A stretch of 64,000 nt of DNA from Sporosarcina sp. FSL W7-1349 (lineage in GTDB: Bacteria > Bacillota > Bacilli > Bacillales_A > Planococcaceae): positions 186,001 to 250,000 of the forward strand of contig NZ_JBBOOK010000003.1 in NCBI RefSeq assembly GCF_038003045.1, written 5' to 3'. The first letter of the stretch is position 1; the number at the start of each line of letters is the position of its first letter. Below the pieces are notes generated by a model. The model did no database searches and had not been told where the DNA came from. It worked only from the letters and a program-made list of their open reading frames with translations. Below are positions 55,785 to 64,000 of this stretch, one piece after another. Both the position numbers and the translations under genes were made by a program.

Positions 55785-57326
55785 ATGGAACAGCGTTCGC
55801 AGTGGGGAACAAGGGCCGGTTTTGTCTTGGCAGCGGTTGGTTCTGCAGTCGGTTTGGGTAATATTTGGCGCTTTCCGTATGTTGCGTACGAAAATGGCGG
55901 CGGTGCATTTTTCATTCCGTATTTATTTGCTTTATTGACTGCCGGGATTCCGATTTTAATTATGGAATTCACGATGGGTCATAAGTATCGCGGGTCCGCT
56001 CCCTTATCCTTTTTCCGGATGAGTGGAAAAAAGGCCGAGTGGATCGGTTGGTGGGGAATTTTTGTTGCATTCGTCATCTCGACCTACTACGCGGTTATTA
56101 TCGCATGGGCTATGAAATACACGGTCTATTCTTTCAATTTGGCATGGGGAAGCGACACGGAAAGTTTCTTATTTGGAAATGTTTTAAACTTAGCGGAAAC
56201 TCCGGGGCAAGCAGGAGGATTCGTTCCTGGCGTCTTATTTCCGTTGTTGCTCGTGTGGATTATCGCATTCATCATTTTATTTGCGGGTGTCAAACGGGGT
56301 ATCGAACTCGCAAATCGTATTTTTATCCCGACATTAGTCGTCGTATTCCTATTGGTTGTCCTTCGTGCCGTGACGTTAGAAGGGGCAGCTCTAGGGCTGG
56401 AAGCGTTCTTTAAACCAGACTTGGGCAAATTGATGGATCCGACAGTGTGGGTTGCGGCTTACGGGCATATATTCTTCAGTTTATCAATCGCATTTGCTAT
56501 TATGATCACTTATTCCAGTTATCTACCGAAGAAATCCGATATTACCAATAATGCATTCATTACAGGCTTTGCGAACTCCGGATTTGAATTGCTCGCAGGT
56601 ATTGGGGTGTTTGCCGCACTTGGATTCATGGCGACACAAGCTAACGAAGCAGTTGCTGATGTGGCATCCGCTGGCGTGGGCTTAGCGTTTGTCGTGTTCC
56701 CGCAGATCGTTAATGAAATGCCGGGAATGAACGGTCTTTTCGGGGCTTTGTTCTTCTTATCGCTTGTCTTGGCAGGCCTTACTTCGCTCGTTTCGATCTG
56801 TGAAACGTATATTGCAGGAGTGGCCGATAAGTTCAATATTTCCAGAAAGAAATCAGTATTTATCGGCGTTGGATTGTCTGCCGTGATTTCCCTATTGTTT
56901 GCGACACGGGGCGGTCTATTCTTCCTGGATGCTGCCGATTATTTCATCAACCAATTCGGAGTTGCGGCGATCGGTCTGGTCGAAGTCTTTTTGATCGCTT
57001 GGGTATTCAGAAAGCTCGGGACGTTTGAGAATCATGCCAATGAAATCTCCGATATTCGATTGGGTGGTTGGTGGAAGTTCTGCCTAAGTTTCATTACGCC
57101 GATTGTACTCGGATACATGATGTTCGGTTTGCTGAAAATTAATTTATTGAAACAGCATACGGATGGGGAAGGCAATGTCATCGGAAACTATGAGGGGTAT
57201 TCAGATTCCTTCATATGGACCAGTGGCTGGTCGGTTGCAATTTTTGCAATCATTGCAGCGATCATCTTCTCGATTTTCAAATGGAATACCAGCACATTAA
57301 AATCAACTGACTATGATAATAGATAA
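55785..57326 (+). CDS. Sodium:neurotransmitter-symporter family (SNF/NSS) transporter
   Basis: 513 residues from ATG 55785 (AAGGGGGAAG upstream). LeuT-fold signature WGTRAGFVLAAVGSAVGLGN and IWRFPYVAYENGGGAF; about 12 membrane segments. A sodium-coupled amino acid importer. The next gene encodes a MetS-like small subunit, which points to methionine/alanine importers of the MetP type. Confidence 0.9.
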   Translation: MEQRSQWGTRAGFVLAAVGSAVGLGNIWRFPYVAYENGGGAFFIPYLFALLTAGIPILIMEFTMGHKYRGSAPLSFFRMSGKKAEWIGWWGIFVAFVISTYYAVIIAWAMKYTVYSFNLAWGSDTESFLFGNVLNLAETPGQAGGFVPGVLFPLLLVWIIAFIILFAGVKRGIELANRIFIPTLVVVFLLVVLRAVTLEGAALGLEAFFKPDLGKLMDPTVWVAAYGHIFFSLSIAFAIMITYSSYLPKKSDITNNAFITGFANSGFELLAGIGVFAALGFMATQANEAVADVASAGVGLAFVVFPQIVNEMPGMNGLFGALFFLSLVLAGLTSLVSICETYIAGVADKFNISRKKSVFIGVGLSAVISLLFATRGGLFFLDAADYFINQFGVAAIGLVEVFLIAWVFRKLGTFENHANEISDIRLGGWWKFCLSFITPIVLGYMMFGLLKINLLKQHTDGEGNVIGNYEGYSDSFIWTSGWSVAIFAIIAAIIFSIFKWNTSTLKSTDYDNR

Positions 57327-57338
57327 GGAGGATTCATT

Positions 57339-57446
57339 ATGAGCGGTGGAGCTATTTTAATGATGATTATCGGAATCCTCGTCATTTGGGGAGGACTCGC
57401 GGCAAGCATCGTCAACGCGGTTGCCAAATCAAGACGTCGTATTTGA
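57339..57446 (+). CDS. MetS-like small subunit of the NSS transporter (35 residues)
   Basis: ATG 57339 follows AAGGAGG, 12 bp after the transporter stop. The product is one membrane helix (AILMMIIGILVIWGGLAASI) ending in a basic tail, KSRRRI, the plan of the methionine and alanine importer small subunit (MetS) family. Probably needed for transporter activity. A perfect terminator follows. Confidence 0.82.
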   Translation: MSGGAILMMIIGILVIWGGLAASIVNAVAKSRRRI

Positions 57447-57449
57447 AGA

Positions 57450-57480
57450 CAAAGCGCCTGTAGACTCAGGCGCTTTGTCT
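57450..57480 (+). terminator. Terminator of the NSS/MetS operon
   Basis: ACAAAGCGCCTG and CAGGCGCTTTGT form a perfect 12-bp stem. Confidence 0.8.
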
Positions 57481-57534
57481 TGTGGTTCGTCCCCATCCTA
57501 CTGGCAGCAGTATTTCTTATTTAAATCATCAACT

Positions 57535-57571
57535 AATCACCTCTTGCATTTTAGCTTTAGGTGATTTTTTT
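57535..57571 (+). terminator. Second hairpin-T-tract between metS-like gene and lipA
   Basis: AATCACCT and AGGTGATT, followed by five T. It may be a back-up terminator, or end a short untranslated transcript. Confidence 0.5.
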
Positions 57572-57709
57572 GTGGTGCTTACCGTATTTGGGAACAAGTT
57601 ACAGATATTGTGGTTTTCCGTCAATCGTGCAAGTGAGGATGGTTGTTTGAAGTCTGAATTTATGTTACATTGACAACAGGTAACGAAACATAACTCAGCA
57701 GCGAGAAGA

Positions 57710-58666
57710 ATGGGGTTGATCGGTTTGTCATGTAGACCGGAGCAAGGAAATCGGACAGAACATATTAAAAAACCGGACTGGTTGAAGATTAAATTAAATA
57801 CGAACGACAACTATAAAGATTTGAAAAAGATGATGCGGGAAAAAAACTTACATACAGTATGTGAAGAAGCCCGCTGCCCGAACATACACGAATGTTGGGG
57901 AGAACGCCGGACGGCCACTTTCATGATCTTAGGAGCCGTCTGTACGCGAGCTTGCCGATTCTGCGCTGTTAAGACAGGACTTCCGAATGAACTAGATATT
58001 GCGGAGCCGGAGCGCGTAGCGGATTCGGTTGCTCTGATGAACTTGAAGCATACCGTCGTTACAGCGGTTGCGCGAGATGATCTGAAAGATGGAGGATCTA
58101 AAATTTTTGCAGAGACGATCCGCGCCATCCGACGGAAAAACCCGTTCACGACTGTGGAAGTATTGCCGTCTGACATGGGCGGAGTGTATGAGAATCTGGA
58201 ACGGCTTATGGATGCAAAACCCGATATCCTGAACCATAATATCGAGACGGTCCGCCGACTGACACCTCGGGTCCGGGCTCGGGCGACATACGACCGCTCC
58301 TTGGAACTTCTGTTGCGAGCGAAGGAAATGCAGCCGGAGATTCCGACCAAATCTTCTTTGATGGTTGGCCTTGGGGAGACTCATGAGGAGATTATTCAAA
58401 CGATGGATGATCTGCGCGCGCATAAAGTGGATATTATGACGATCGGTCAATATTTGCAGCCGACGAAGAAACATTTGAAAGTGCAGAAATATTATTCCCC
58501 GCAGGAATTTGCAGAGTTACGGAAAATTGCGATGTCTAAAGGCTTCTCGCATTGCGAGGCCGGCCCGCTTGTCCGCTCCAGCTATCATGCGGATGAACAA
58601 GTGAATGCGGCTGCTCGGGAAAGACAGCGCCTAGGGGACGAACAGTTGGAAACGTTGCAAAGCTGA
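57710..58666 (+). CDS. lipA: Lipoyl synthase
   Basis: 318 residues. Both Fe-S clusters are seen: the auxiliary set [12 protein letters not shown] and the radical-[11 protein letters not shown]. It inserts sulfur into octanoyl-protein to make lipoyl groups, for example on GcvH. The N-terminal 20 residues before [14 protein letters not shown] are longer than usual and the SD is weak, so a TTG start at 57725 is possible. Confidence 0.93.
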   Translation: MGLIGLSCRPEQGNRTEHIKKPDWLKIKLNTNDNYKDLKKMMREKNLHTVCEEARCPNIHECWGERRTATFMILGAVCTRACRFCAVKTGLPNELDIAEPERVADSVALMNLKHTVVTAVARDDLKDGGSKIFAETIRAIRRKNPFTTVEVLPSDMGGVYENLERLMDAKPDILNHNIETVRRLTPRVRARATYDRSLELLLRAKEMQPEIPTKSSLMVGLGETHEEIIQTMDDLRAHKVDIMTIGQYLQPTKKHLKVQKYYSPQEFAELRKIAMSKGFSHCEAGPLVRSSYHADEQVNAAARERQRLGDEQLETLQS

Positions 58667-58704
58667 TGACTTCTTTCGTGCGGTTCTAAATTCAGACAGT
58701 AAGA

Positions 58705-58742
58705 AGGACGCTCGCTTTCCAAAGGGAAGCGCAGCGTCCTGC
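58705..58742 (+). terminator. Hairpin after lipA
   Basis: AGGACGCT/AGCGTCCT with an inner GCTTTCC/GGGAAGC stem; there is no T tract, so it could instead protect the mRNA end. Confidence 0.45.
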
Positions 58743-58787
58743 ATGGTAATTTATTCAACATGCGTGAAAGATGGCGGTGAAAGGTAA

Positions 58788-59099
58788 ATGATTACAGTGG
58801 ATAATTGGCAGTTTGAAATCGTGACTGACTATCGAGACGGTTTCAACGAAGAAGCGTTCCTGGCCCGCTACAGCGATATCCTGCTCAAGTATGATTATAT
58901 TTTAGGAGATTGGGGATATGGCCAGCTTCGTCTGAAAGGTTTCTTTGATGATCGGAACCAAAAAGCCACCTATGAAACGAAAATCAGCACATTGCAAGAT
59001 TATTTATATGAGTACTGTAATTTCGGCTGTGCCTATTTTGTGTTGAAAAAAGCCGGCCGCGTCAAGCAGGAGACCAAACCTTCAAACGTACAGGCATAA
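58788..59099 (+). CDS. yutD: YutD-family protein (DUF1027)
   Basis: 103 residues; the pattern YRDGFNEEAFLARYSDILLKYDYILGDWGYGQLRLKGF is the conserved YutD core. Cytoplasmic, function unknown. Placed between lipA and yutE as in B. subtilis. RBS AAAGG. Confidence 0.88.
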   Translation: MITVDNWQFEIVTDYRDGFNEEAFLARYSDILLKYDYILGDWGYGQLRLKGFFDDRNQKATYETKISTLQDYLYEYCNFGCAYFVLKKAGRVKQETKPSNVQA

Positions 59100-59101
59100 C
59101 A

Positions 59102-59136
59102 GAGACCCGTTGCAATTCGGCAGCGGGTCTTTTGGT
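59102..59136 (+). terminator. Terminator of yutD
   Basis: AGACCCGTTGC and GCAGCGGGTCT pair, followed by TTTT. Confidence 0.75.
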
Positions 59137-59238
59137 GCTGTAAAAACGGGTTGTGCTCGCGAATCGGTTCCTTGTTGTTCGCGGGAATCGGGGTTATGGT
59201 ATCATAAATAAGGATTACCACGATACGGAGGGAAATAT

Positions 59239-59688
59239 ATGTATTTTATCGATCGAAAACGCATTAGCGGGACGTTGGAAAAGATGGAGAGTCTGCTTAT
59301 CTTATATAAAAACGGGAATGGATGGATAGAGGATGAAATCCATGAACTTGCATTGGAACGAATTGCGCATGTCATTATTGAATCGATTATTGATGTCGGC
59401 AACTCGATGATTGACGGCTTCATCATGCGGGACCCGGGCAGTTATGAAGACATCATCGACATTATGGAAGACGAACGAGTGATCACCAGTGAGATGGCAC
59501 AGCCGTTAAAACAAGTGATTGAACTGCGGAAGATGATTGTGCGCGAATTTACGGAAGTGGATCATCAGCAAGTCGATGGGGTCCTTACCGTGACGTTTGA
59601 TGCCTTGCGTGAATTTCCAAAACGCGTGCAATATTATTTGGAAAACGAATTGGGACCGGTCTCCGCATTCTTGCCGGAAACGGAGTAA
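59239..59688 (+). CDS. yutE: YutE, HepT-like DUF86 protein
   Basis: 149 residues, all helical, HepT/DUF86 family. The toxic RX4-6HXY RNase motif is degenerate here: the corresponding stretch is LRKMIVREFTEV, with Arg for His and Phe for Tyr. No MntA-type nucleotidyltransferase is adjacent. So it is probably a housekeeping relative, not an active toxin. RBS GGAGGG. Confidence 0.82.
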   Translation: MYFIDRKRISGTLEKMESLLILYKNGNGWIEDEIHELALERIAHVIIESIIDVGNSMIDGFIMRDPGSYEDIIDIMEDERVITSEMAQPLKQVIELRKMIVREFTEVDHQQVDGVLTVTFDALREFPKRVQYYLENELGPVSAFLPETE

Positions 59689-59691
59689 ACG

Positions 59692-60456
59692 ATGGAACGC
59701 TATCAAGCAGTTTGTTTAGACTTGGACGGGACGGTCTATAAAGGGATTGAGCCGATACCGGAAGCGGTATCTTTCATCGATCGGCTGCAGGGTCAAGGCG
59801 TGGAACCATATTTTATTACCAATAATTCTTCCATGACGCGGGAGCAGGTCCGGGAAAAATTGCTTTCCTTCCAAATTCAAGCGGATTCCGGCAGAATTAT
59901 GACATCTGCCATCGCGGCTGCCAAGTATTGCGCAGAACATTTCAATGGCGGGACGGTCATGATGATCGGGGAAAAAGGGTTGGAGGAGGCGTTGGAGCTG
60001 GAAGGGGTCCGATTGACAGGGAAAGATCCCGATGTGGTCATCATGGGCATCGACCGTGAAATCACGTATGCCAAATTGGCGGATGCGTGCCTCGCCTTAC
60101 GGAACGGCGCGCATTTTATTGCAACGAATAGCGATAAAGCTTTTCCGACAGAACGGGGGCTTGTGCCAGGCAACGGCTCCTTTGTCACGCTGATGGAATC
60201 GGCTTCCGGCAAGAAACCTGTATTCGTCGGCAAGCCGGAGTCCCATATGCTGGGGTTCATTCAACAGGATGGGCAGTACGGAAAAGAGCAAATGATCATG
60301 ATCGGGGATAATTATGACACGGATATTATGGCGGGGATCCGGTTTGGAATCGATACGGCACATGTGGCAGGCGGCGTCACCTCCCCGCAAGAGGTGCAGC
60401 TGAAGGACAGCCATCCTACCCATCAATTCCATACTTTGCTGGATTGGTTTAACTGA
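59692..60456 (+). CDS. yutF: HAD-superfamily sugar-phosphatase-like hydrolase
   Basis: 254 residues, NagD/AraL-type HAD hydrolase. Nucleophile motif CLDLDGTVYKG (about residue 8), FITNNSSMTRE, the C2 cap, KPESHMLGF and metal motif IGDNYDTDI. Dephosphorylates small phosphorylated metabolites. Starts 3 bp after yutE. Confidence 0.9.
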   Translation: MERYQAVCLDLDGTVYKGIEPIPEAVSFIDRLQGQGVEPYFITNNSSMTREQVREKLLSFQIQADSGRIMTSAIAAAKYCAEHFNGGTVMMIGEKGLEEALELEGVRLTGKDPDVVIMGIDREITYAKLADACLALRNGAHFIATNSDKAFPTERGLVPGNGSFVTLMESASGKKPVFVGKPESHMLGFIQQDGQYGKEQMIMIGDNYDTDIMAGIRFGIDTAHVAGGVTSPQEVQLKDSHPTHQFHTLLDWFN

Positions 60457-60499
60457 ATGCAGTGCAGCTGAAGTGTGTTGTTTCGAAGCCCCTCTCGTA

Positions 60500-60523
60500 C
60501 AATTACGACAAGGTGTAATTGAT
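60500..60523. repeat. Partial copy of the structured intergenic repeat
   Basis: CAATTACGACAAGGTGTAATTG differs by three or four bases from the palindrome at 29798-29819; the rest of that element is absent. Confidence 0.5.
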
Positions 60524-60534
60524 TGAATCAAAAA

Positions 60535-60562
60535 GGCTAACCGCACGTCCAGGCGGTTAGCG
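60535..60562 (-). terminator. Terminator of yuzB
   Basis: GCTAACCGC and GCGGTTAGC form a 9-bp stem; the T tract is on the minus strand, so it ends yuzB. Confidence 0.75.
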
Positions 60563-60567
60563 TTATG

Positions 60568-60813
60568 TCAAAAGAGCGGATTGTCCTCGATGAATTGATA
60601 AATACGCTTCGTCAATTCATCCGGGGAATCGGCTTCTACAATTTCACCGTTAACGATGGCATAGAGGGATTCCATACATTTCGTACAGTAACTCAGACAG
60701 CCATACTCCAAGACATCAATATTCGGGTCTTTCTCCAATGCCTCGAAAGTTTCGTGTGAACCGTTTGCAAGATTACTTATGCAAAATTCAACGATCGGAT
60801 TCACAATGATCAC
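60568..60813 (-). CDS. yuzB: YuzB-family protein (DUF1450)
   Basis: 81 residues, with conserved cysteines in VEFCISNL and YGCLSYCTKCM. A small cysteine-rich cytosolic protein; metal or Fe-S binding is possible. Function unknown. RBS AGGTGA. Divergent from yutJ. Confidence 0.85.
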   Translation of the reverse strand: MIIVNPIVEFCISNLANGSHETFEALEKDPNIDVLEYGCLSYCTKCMESLYAIVNGEIVEADSPDELTKRIYQFIEDNPLF

Positions 60814-60927
60814 CTCACCTATTAGGAATCCTACTCTTTTTTCTTTCCCAAGTCAATCAGGCGGGAGTCGGGAACGGGTGGGATGTACAGGGCCAAACGT
60901 TCGGAAAAGTGGGACAAAATGGTCTTA

Positions 60928-60956
60928 TTGTGAAAGATGTCACAAACTGATATAAT
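60928..60956 (+). promoter_or_regulatory. Sigma-A promoter of yutJ
   Basis: TTGTGA, a 17-bp spacer and TATAAT with an extended TGA-TATAAT, about 50 bp before yutJ. Confidence 0.75.
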
Positions 60957-61004
60957 CGAATGTGGATAAATAAATAAGATTATAGAATTGCGAAGGAGAG
61001 CATA

Positions 61005-62072
61005 ATGAAAAAACTTGTACTTTTAGGTGCCGGCTATGGTAATATGCGTATTTTATTGCGCCTCTTGACGAAAGAGTTACCCGCTGACGTTGAGATTACA
61101 TTAATCGATCGTACTCCATTCCACAGTTTGAAGACCGAATTCTATGCATTGGCGGCAGGAACCGTTTCCGATGCGGATGTACGAGTCCCACTGCCGGATG
61201 ATGATCGATTAAAGGTCGTCGGCGGTGAAATCGAAGAAGTGAATCTTGAGGAAAAATATGTCTATCTGGCGGATGGCAAAAAGATAGATTATGATGACTT
61301 GGTCGTTGGCTTAGGATGCGAGGACAATTATCATAATGTCCCGGGGGCTGCTGAAAATACGTATAGCATCCAAACAATCGGAAAATCCAGGATTACCTAT
61401 GAAAAATTATTAGGTCTGAACAGTGGAGCGACTGTCGGTATCGTGGGAGCTGGCTTGAGCGGTATTGAACTGGCTAGTGAACTGCGCGAAAGCAGACCGG
61501 ATTTGGTCATTAAATTATTTGACCGGAGCCCGCGGATCCTGCGTGATTTCCCGGAACGCCTAAGTAACTTTGTGAAGCGTTGGTTTGACGATAATAACGT
61601 CACGGTCGTGTCCAACTCGAATATTACGAAGGTGGAGCCAAATACACTGCATAACCATGAAGAGACTATTCCGGTTGATGCGGTTGTCTGGACAGCAGGG
61701 ATTCGGCCTGTGCAGGTCGTCCAACAGTTGGATGCCGAGAAGGATCGGTCCGGACGAGTCATTCTGAATATGCACCATCAAATTCCACAGCATCCGAATG
61801 TCTATGTGGTTGGTGATTGTGCAGCCTTGCCATTCGCGCCAAGTGCCCAATTGGCGGAAGAACAAGGGGAGCAAATCGTTAAGGTTTTGCGGCATGTCTG
61901 GAACGGAGAGCCGCTGCCGGAGAAAATGCCGGAAATCAAATTGAAGGGTTTCCTTGGTTCCCTTGGGAAAAAGCAAGGATTCGCCTATTTGGCAGATCGG
62001 ACCGTCACAGGACGGATCGCCCGCCTGTTGAAGTCGGGAGTCCTTTGGATGTACAAATGGCATAATGGATAA
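61005..62072 (+). CDS. yutJ: Type II NADH dehydrogenase-like FAD protein
   Basis: 355 residues. Two dinucleotide motifs: LLGAGYGNMR (FAD, about residue 6) and GIVGAGLSGIELA (NADH, about 145), plus VYVVGDCAALP. NDH-2 family; probably passes electrons from NADH to menaquinone at the membrane. The C-terminal membrane-binding part is short. Confidence 0.88.
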   Translation: MKKLVLLGAGYGNMRILLRLLTKELPADVEITLIDRTPFHSLKTEFYALAAGTVSDADVRVPLPDDDRLKVVGGEIEEVNLEEKYVYLADGKKIDYDDLVVGLGCEDNYHNVPGAAENTYSIQTIGKSRITYEKLLGLNSGATVGIVGAGLSGIELASELRESRPDLVIKLFDRSPRILRDFPERLSNFVKRWFDDNNVTVVSNSNITKVEPNTLHNHEETIPVDAVVWTAGIRPVQVVQQLDAEKDRSGRVILNMHHQIPQHPNVYVVGDCAALPFAPSAQLAEEQGEQIVKVLRHVWNGEPLPEKMPEIKLKGFLGSLGKKQGFAYLADRTVTGRIARLLKSGVLWMYKWHNG

Positions 62073-62076
62073 ACCA

Positions 62077-62118
62077 AAAGCCCGTCTGCATATATGTTTA
62101 TGCAGGCGGGCTTTCTCA
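62077..62118. terminator. Bidirectional terminator between yutJ and yuzD
   Basis: AAAGCCCGTCTGCATA and TATGCAGGCGGGCTTT form a 16-bp stem (one G-T pair). Confidence 0.85.
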
Positions 62119-62135
62119 TTTACTCCGGTTCGTTA

Positions 62136-62465
62136 TCATTCGGCCGATCCCTTGAACCCTTGTCTTTCCAATTCAGCGAACACCGGTTTTAGTTGAATAT
62201 ATCCTTCGCCGACCATTTGGCCGCCAATCATCACTAACGGATAAAAGTATTCATCATTACGCACTTGTTCCGCAATCTCCCGTTGCCTTTCATCCGCAAT
62301 GTCCGATTCGATATCGATATATTGGATGGCGTACTCGTGGCCCGGATATTTTCGGCTAATTGCCGCATCGAGCCATTCATACGTATCTTTGGAGGAGGGT
62401 GCGTTGACGCAGCTGGCACAAACGATATCCGCTCCATAAATTTCAATGCTAACTTGATTTTCCAT
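62136..62465 (-). CDS. yuzD: YuzD-family thioredoxin-like protein (DUF1462)
   Basis: 109 residues from ATG 62465; a TTG start at 62492 is also open, but it precedes the SD AAAGGGG. Conserved CxxC: DIVCASCVNAPSS. Thioredoxin-like fold suggested. Divergent from yutI, an Fe-S scaffold protein, as in B. subtilis. Confidence 0.82.
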   Translation of the reverse strand: MENQVSIEIYGADIVCASCVNAPSSKDTYEWLDAAISRKYPGHEYAIQYIDIESDIADERQREIAEQVRNDEYFYPLVMIGGQMVGEGYIQLKPVFAELERQGFKGSAE

Positions 62466-62553
62466 GAATAGGATAAACCCCTTTCGATTCAATATTGGAT
62501 TTTTTTCTGTTTCTTGTTTATAATAAGTATAAGGAAAGGAGAATGTAAAAACA

Positions 62554-62790
62554 ATGACTGATACAGCAATGGTAGAATCCGTTCAAGAAGTTCTTGGTAA
62601 ATTGCGTCCCTTCCTCCTACGCGATGGAGGAGATTGTGAATTAGTGGATATTGAAGACGGCATCGTAAAACTACGCCTATTGGGTGCTTGCGGCTCTTGC
62701 CCAAGTTCAACTATTACGTTGAAGGCTGGAATCGAGCGTGCCCTCTTGGAAGAAGTTCCAGGTGTCGTAGAGGTAGAACAAGTATTTTGA
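62554..62790 (+). CDS. yutI: NifU-like Fe-S scaffold/carrier protein
   Basis: 78 residues, NifU C-terminal domain. [17 protein letters not shown] and the cluster motif [17 protein letters not shown]. Binds and delivers a [4Fe-4S] cluster downstream of the SUF system. RBS AAAGGAG. Confidence 0.92.
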   Translation: MTDTAMVESVQEVLGKLRPFLLRDGGDCELVDIEDGIVKLRLLGACGSCPSSTITLKAGIERALLEEVPGVVEVEQVF

Positions 62791-62814
62791 TTTGAACAGT
62801 ATTTCGAATACAGA

Positions 62815-62866
62815 AAGCGCCGCGTTCTGGAGGAGTGTCCCTTTTCCGTTTGCGGCGCTTTGCTGT
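62815..62866. terminator. Bidirectional terminator between yutI and the DUF2225 gene
   Basis: AAAGCGCCGC and GCGGCGCTTT form a perfect 10-bp stem with an internal 30-nt region. Confidence 0.7.
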
Positions 62867-62896
62867 TGGTGTGACAGGTCCGGCTAGATGGGTGCA

Positions 62897-63571
62897 TCAG
62901 GTTTCCCGGATTTCCTGCCATCGTTCTTTGGCCATCTCTATAATATGAGGTTCGGTGCTCGTCCGTTGGCTTTCAATGACGCGCGAGAAGCTCCGGACCG
63001 CTTCTTCCCGGTCCCCTGTCTTCCACGCCAACTCTGCGATCATATACATGACCCGGGTCTCGGACATTTGGGTGCCGACGTAATCACCTTCCGAATAGGC
63101 GTTCAAATACAATGTCTTGGCAATGGACATGAAGCGCTGTTCCTCATCCGCTTCTTCTTTTTCCCGATATAACCATGCAATCCGCAAGGTGATCCCAGCC
63201 ATCGTCAAGTCTTTTTCTTTCTTAAACATGGCGCTCAAATAGGCCAGCTTATATGCTTCAATCGCTTCCTCAATCGTCCGTTCTTCCCCGTAGGACCGTT
63301 CCTTCCACTGTGAAGTGATCTTTTCGTTGATTGCTTCCCGTGTACCGGGTGCAAAATAAGGTGAAAAATCATCGGTGAATGAAAATCCACAATGTGGACA
63401 AACTGCTACATTATAAAAGAGTGGATTAATGTCCTGGTTCACGTACACTGGCTTGAAATCACTTTCATGGGAAGCGACACGAACTAATCGGGAGCGGATC
63501 CGTTTGGTAGTGAATTTTCCTTTACAGTTCAGGCATTCCATTTTTTTATCATAAGCCGGAGTGAGTTCCAT
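62897..63571 (-). CDS. DUF2225-family zinc-ribbon protein
   Basis: 224 residues from ATG 63571, with AGGAAAGGA upstream; the longer reading to 63649 is AT-rich and unsupported. Two CxxC pairs (ECLNCKGKF and VCPHCGFSF) form a zinc ribbon, followed by a TPR-like helical part (about 95-224). Function unknown. Confidence 0.85.
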   Translation of the reverse strand: MELTPAYDKKMECLNCKGKFTTKRIRSRLVRVASHESDFKPVYVNQDINPLFYNVAVCPHCGFSFTDDFSPYFAPGTREAINEKITSQWKERSYGEERTIEEAIEAYKLAYLSAMFKKEKDLTMAGITLRIAWLYREKEEADEEQRFMSIAKTLYLNAYSEGDYVGTQMSETRVMYMIAELAWKTGDREEAVRSFSRVIESQRTSTEPHIIEMAKERWQEIRET

Positions 63572-63639
63572 ATTGATCGTTCCTTTCCTAACCATCCTCT
63601 CTAGTATAACGTAAAACATCGAGACAAAAGTGATAATGA

Positions 63640-63669
63640 TTGCACACATTCCAAATTCATTGATATGAT
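63640..63669 (+). promoter_or_regulatory. Promoter of the HesB/IscA-like gene
   Basis: TTGCAC, 18-bp spacer, TATGAT, 33 bp before the start. Confidence 0.5.
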
Positions 63670-63702
63670 AATGATAGAAAAGAAAAGGGCAGGTGAACAG
63701 CG

Positions 63703-64000
63703 ATGAATCAAGTAGTTGAAATTACAGAATCCGCCGCATATCGTGTCAAGGAAATGATGCGCCATAACGGTGAGGAAGGTTCGTTTCTCCGTGTCGCTGT
63801 AAACGGCGGGGGATGCAGTGGGCTGACATATGGCCTAGGTTTTGCACAGGAGAAGACGGACGAAGATGTGTTGTTGACCCAACACGGGATTCAAGTGGTC
63901 GTTTCCAAAGAGGATGCTGCCATCCTGGAAGGGACGAAAGTCGATTATAAAGAGTCCTTGATGGGCGGGGGATTCACTATTGATAATCCGAATGCGATCG
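63703..64000 (+). CDS. yutM: HesB/IscA-type Fe-S carrier (partial)
   Basis: Read directly; ATG 63703 follows GGCAGGTGA and the frame is open to the window edge (99 codons). LRVAVNGGGCSGLTYGL holds the first conserved cysteine; SLMGGGFTIDNPNA is typical of A-type carriers. The C-terminal CGC motif lies beyond the window. Delivers Fe-S clusters to target enzymes. Confidence 0.92.
   Translation, partial: MNQVVEITESAAYRVKEMMRHNGEEGSFLRVAVNGGGCSGLTYGLGFAQEKTDEDVLLTQHGIQVVVSKEDAAILEGTKVDYKESLMGGGFTIDNPNAI

Noticed and set aside
63631..63675. Fur boxes upstream of yutM
   Set aside because: TGATAAT half-sites occur twice, but neither forms the inverted 7-1-7 Fur motif well enough to call.

Overview
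The window looks like chromosomal DNA of a low-to-medium GC, endospore-forming member of the Bacillales, most likely Planococcaceae (Sporosarcina-like). The grounds are strong AGGAGG-type ribosome binding sites, TTG and GTG starts, S-box and L-box riboswitches, a Bacillus-type FadR box, and long runs of genes in the order of the Bacillus subtilis yus/yur/yun/yut regions (fadNAE-yusI-gcvH-yusF-yusE-metNIQ, sufCDSUB, yunFED-yunB, lipA-yutD-yutE-yutF-yuzB-yutJ-yuzD-yutI-yutM). The genus is an inference. No rRNA, tRNA, CRISPR array, intact transposase or prophage was seen.

Layout. 1-2.3 kb: aspartase and an amino-acid binding lipoprotein (cut by the window edge). 2.7-9.7 kb: a LysR regulator divergent from a six-gene catabolic operon (hydroxyacid dehydrogenase, aldehyde dehydrogenase, lactonase-like metallo-hydrolase, TRAP transporter) that reads as a lactone-to-acid pathway. 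9.9-14.9 kb: an accessory cell-surface region with two gene wrecks (X2-like and BspA-like LRR fragments), a duplicated 60-bp hairpin, and between its copies a translationally coupled pair, an SLH/NHL-propeller protein and a FecR/coiled-coil/FN3-like protein. 14.9-19.1 kb: an endonuclease I without signal peptide, a copper-binding four-helix protein, an 82-bp minisatellite and an arsRBC operon. 19.2-24 kb: a sugar transferase fused in frame to a GalU that has lost its N-terminus, galE, pgcA and a Gly/Pro-repeat protein. 24.1-29.4 kb: an ECF sigma/anti-sigma pair, a 5'-3' exonuclease, two STAS proteins around a C39-like peptidase, and a thioredoxin.

29.4-47.4 kb is core metabolism: a FadR-controlled beta-oxidation operon fadN-fadA-fadE, interrupted by four tandem 129-bp structured repeats; glycine cleavage GcvH; S-box controlled methionine ABC transporter; a dicarboxylate/amino acid symporter; and the SUF iron-sulfur operon. 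47.4-49.6 kb is a small accessory patch (frameshifted RelE-like toxin remnant, DUF4870/MerR pair, tiny lipoprotein). 49.6-64 kb returns to conserved Bacillus order, with an L-box controlled NhaC-type transporter and a sodium symporter with its 35-residue MetS-like small subunit.

The observations that best repay a second look are the sugar transferase-GalU chimera, the 129-bp repeats inside the fad operon, the blc/att-like lactone operon with TRAP uptake, the SLH-NHL/FecR pair between duplicated hairpins, the 82-bp array of 21-nt sub-repeats, and a terminator-like hairpin that buries the yunB ribosome binding site.
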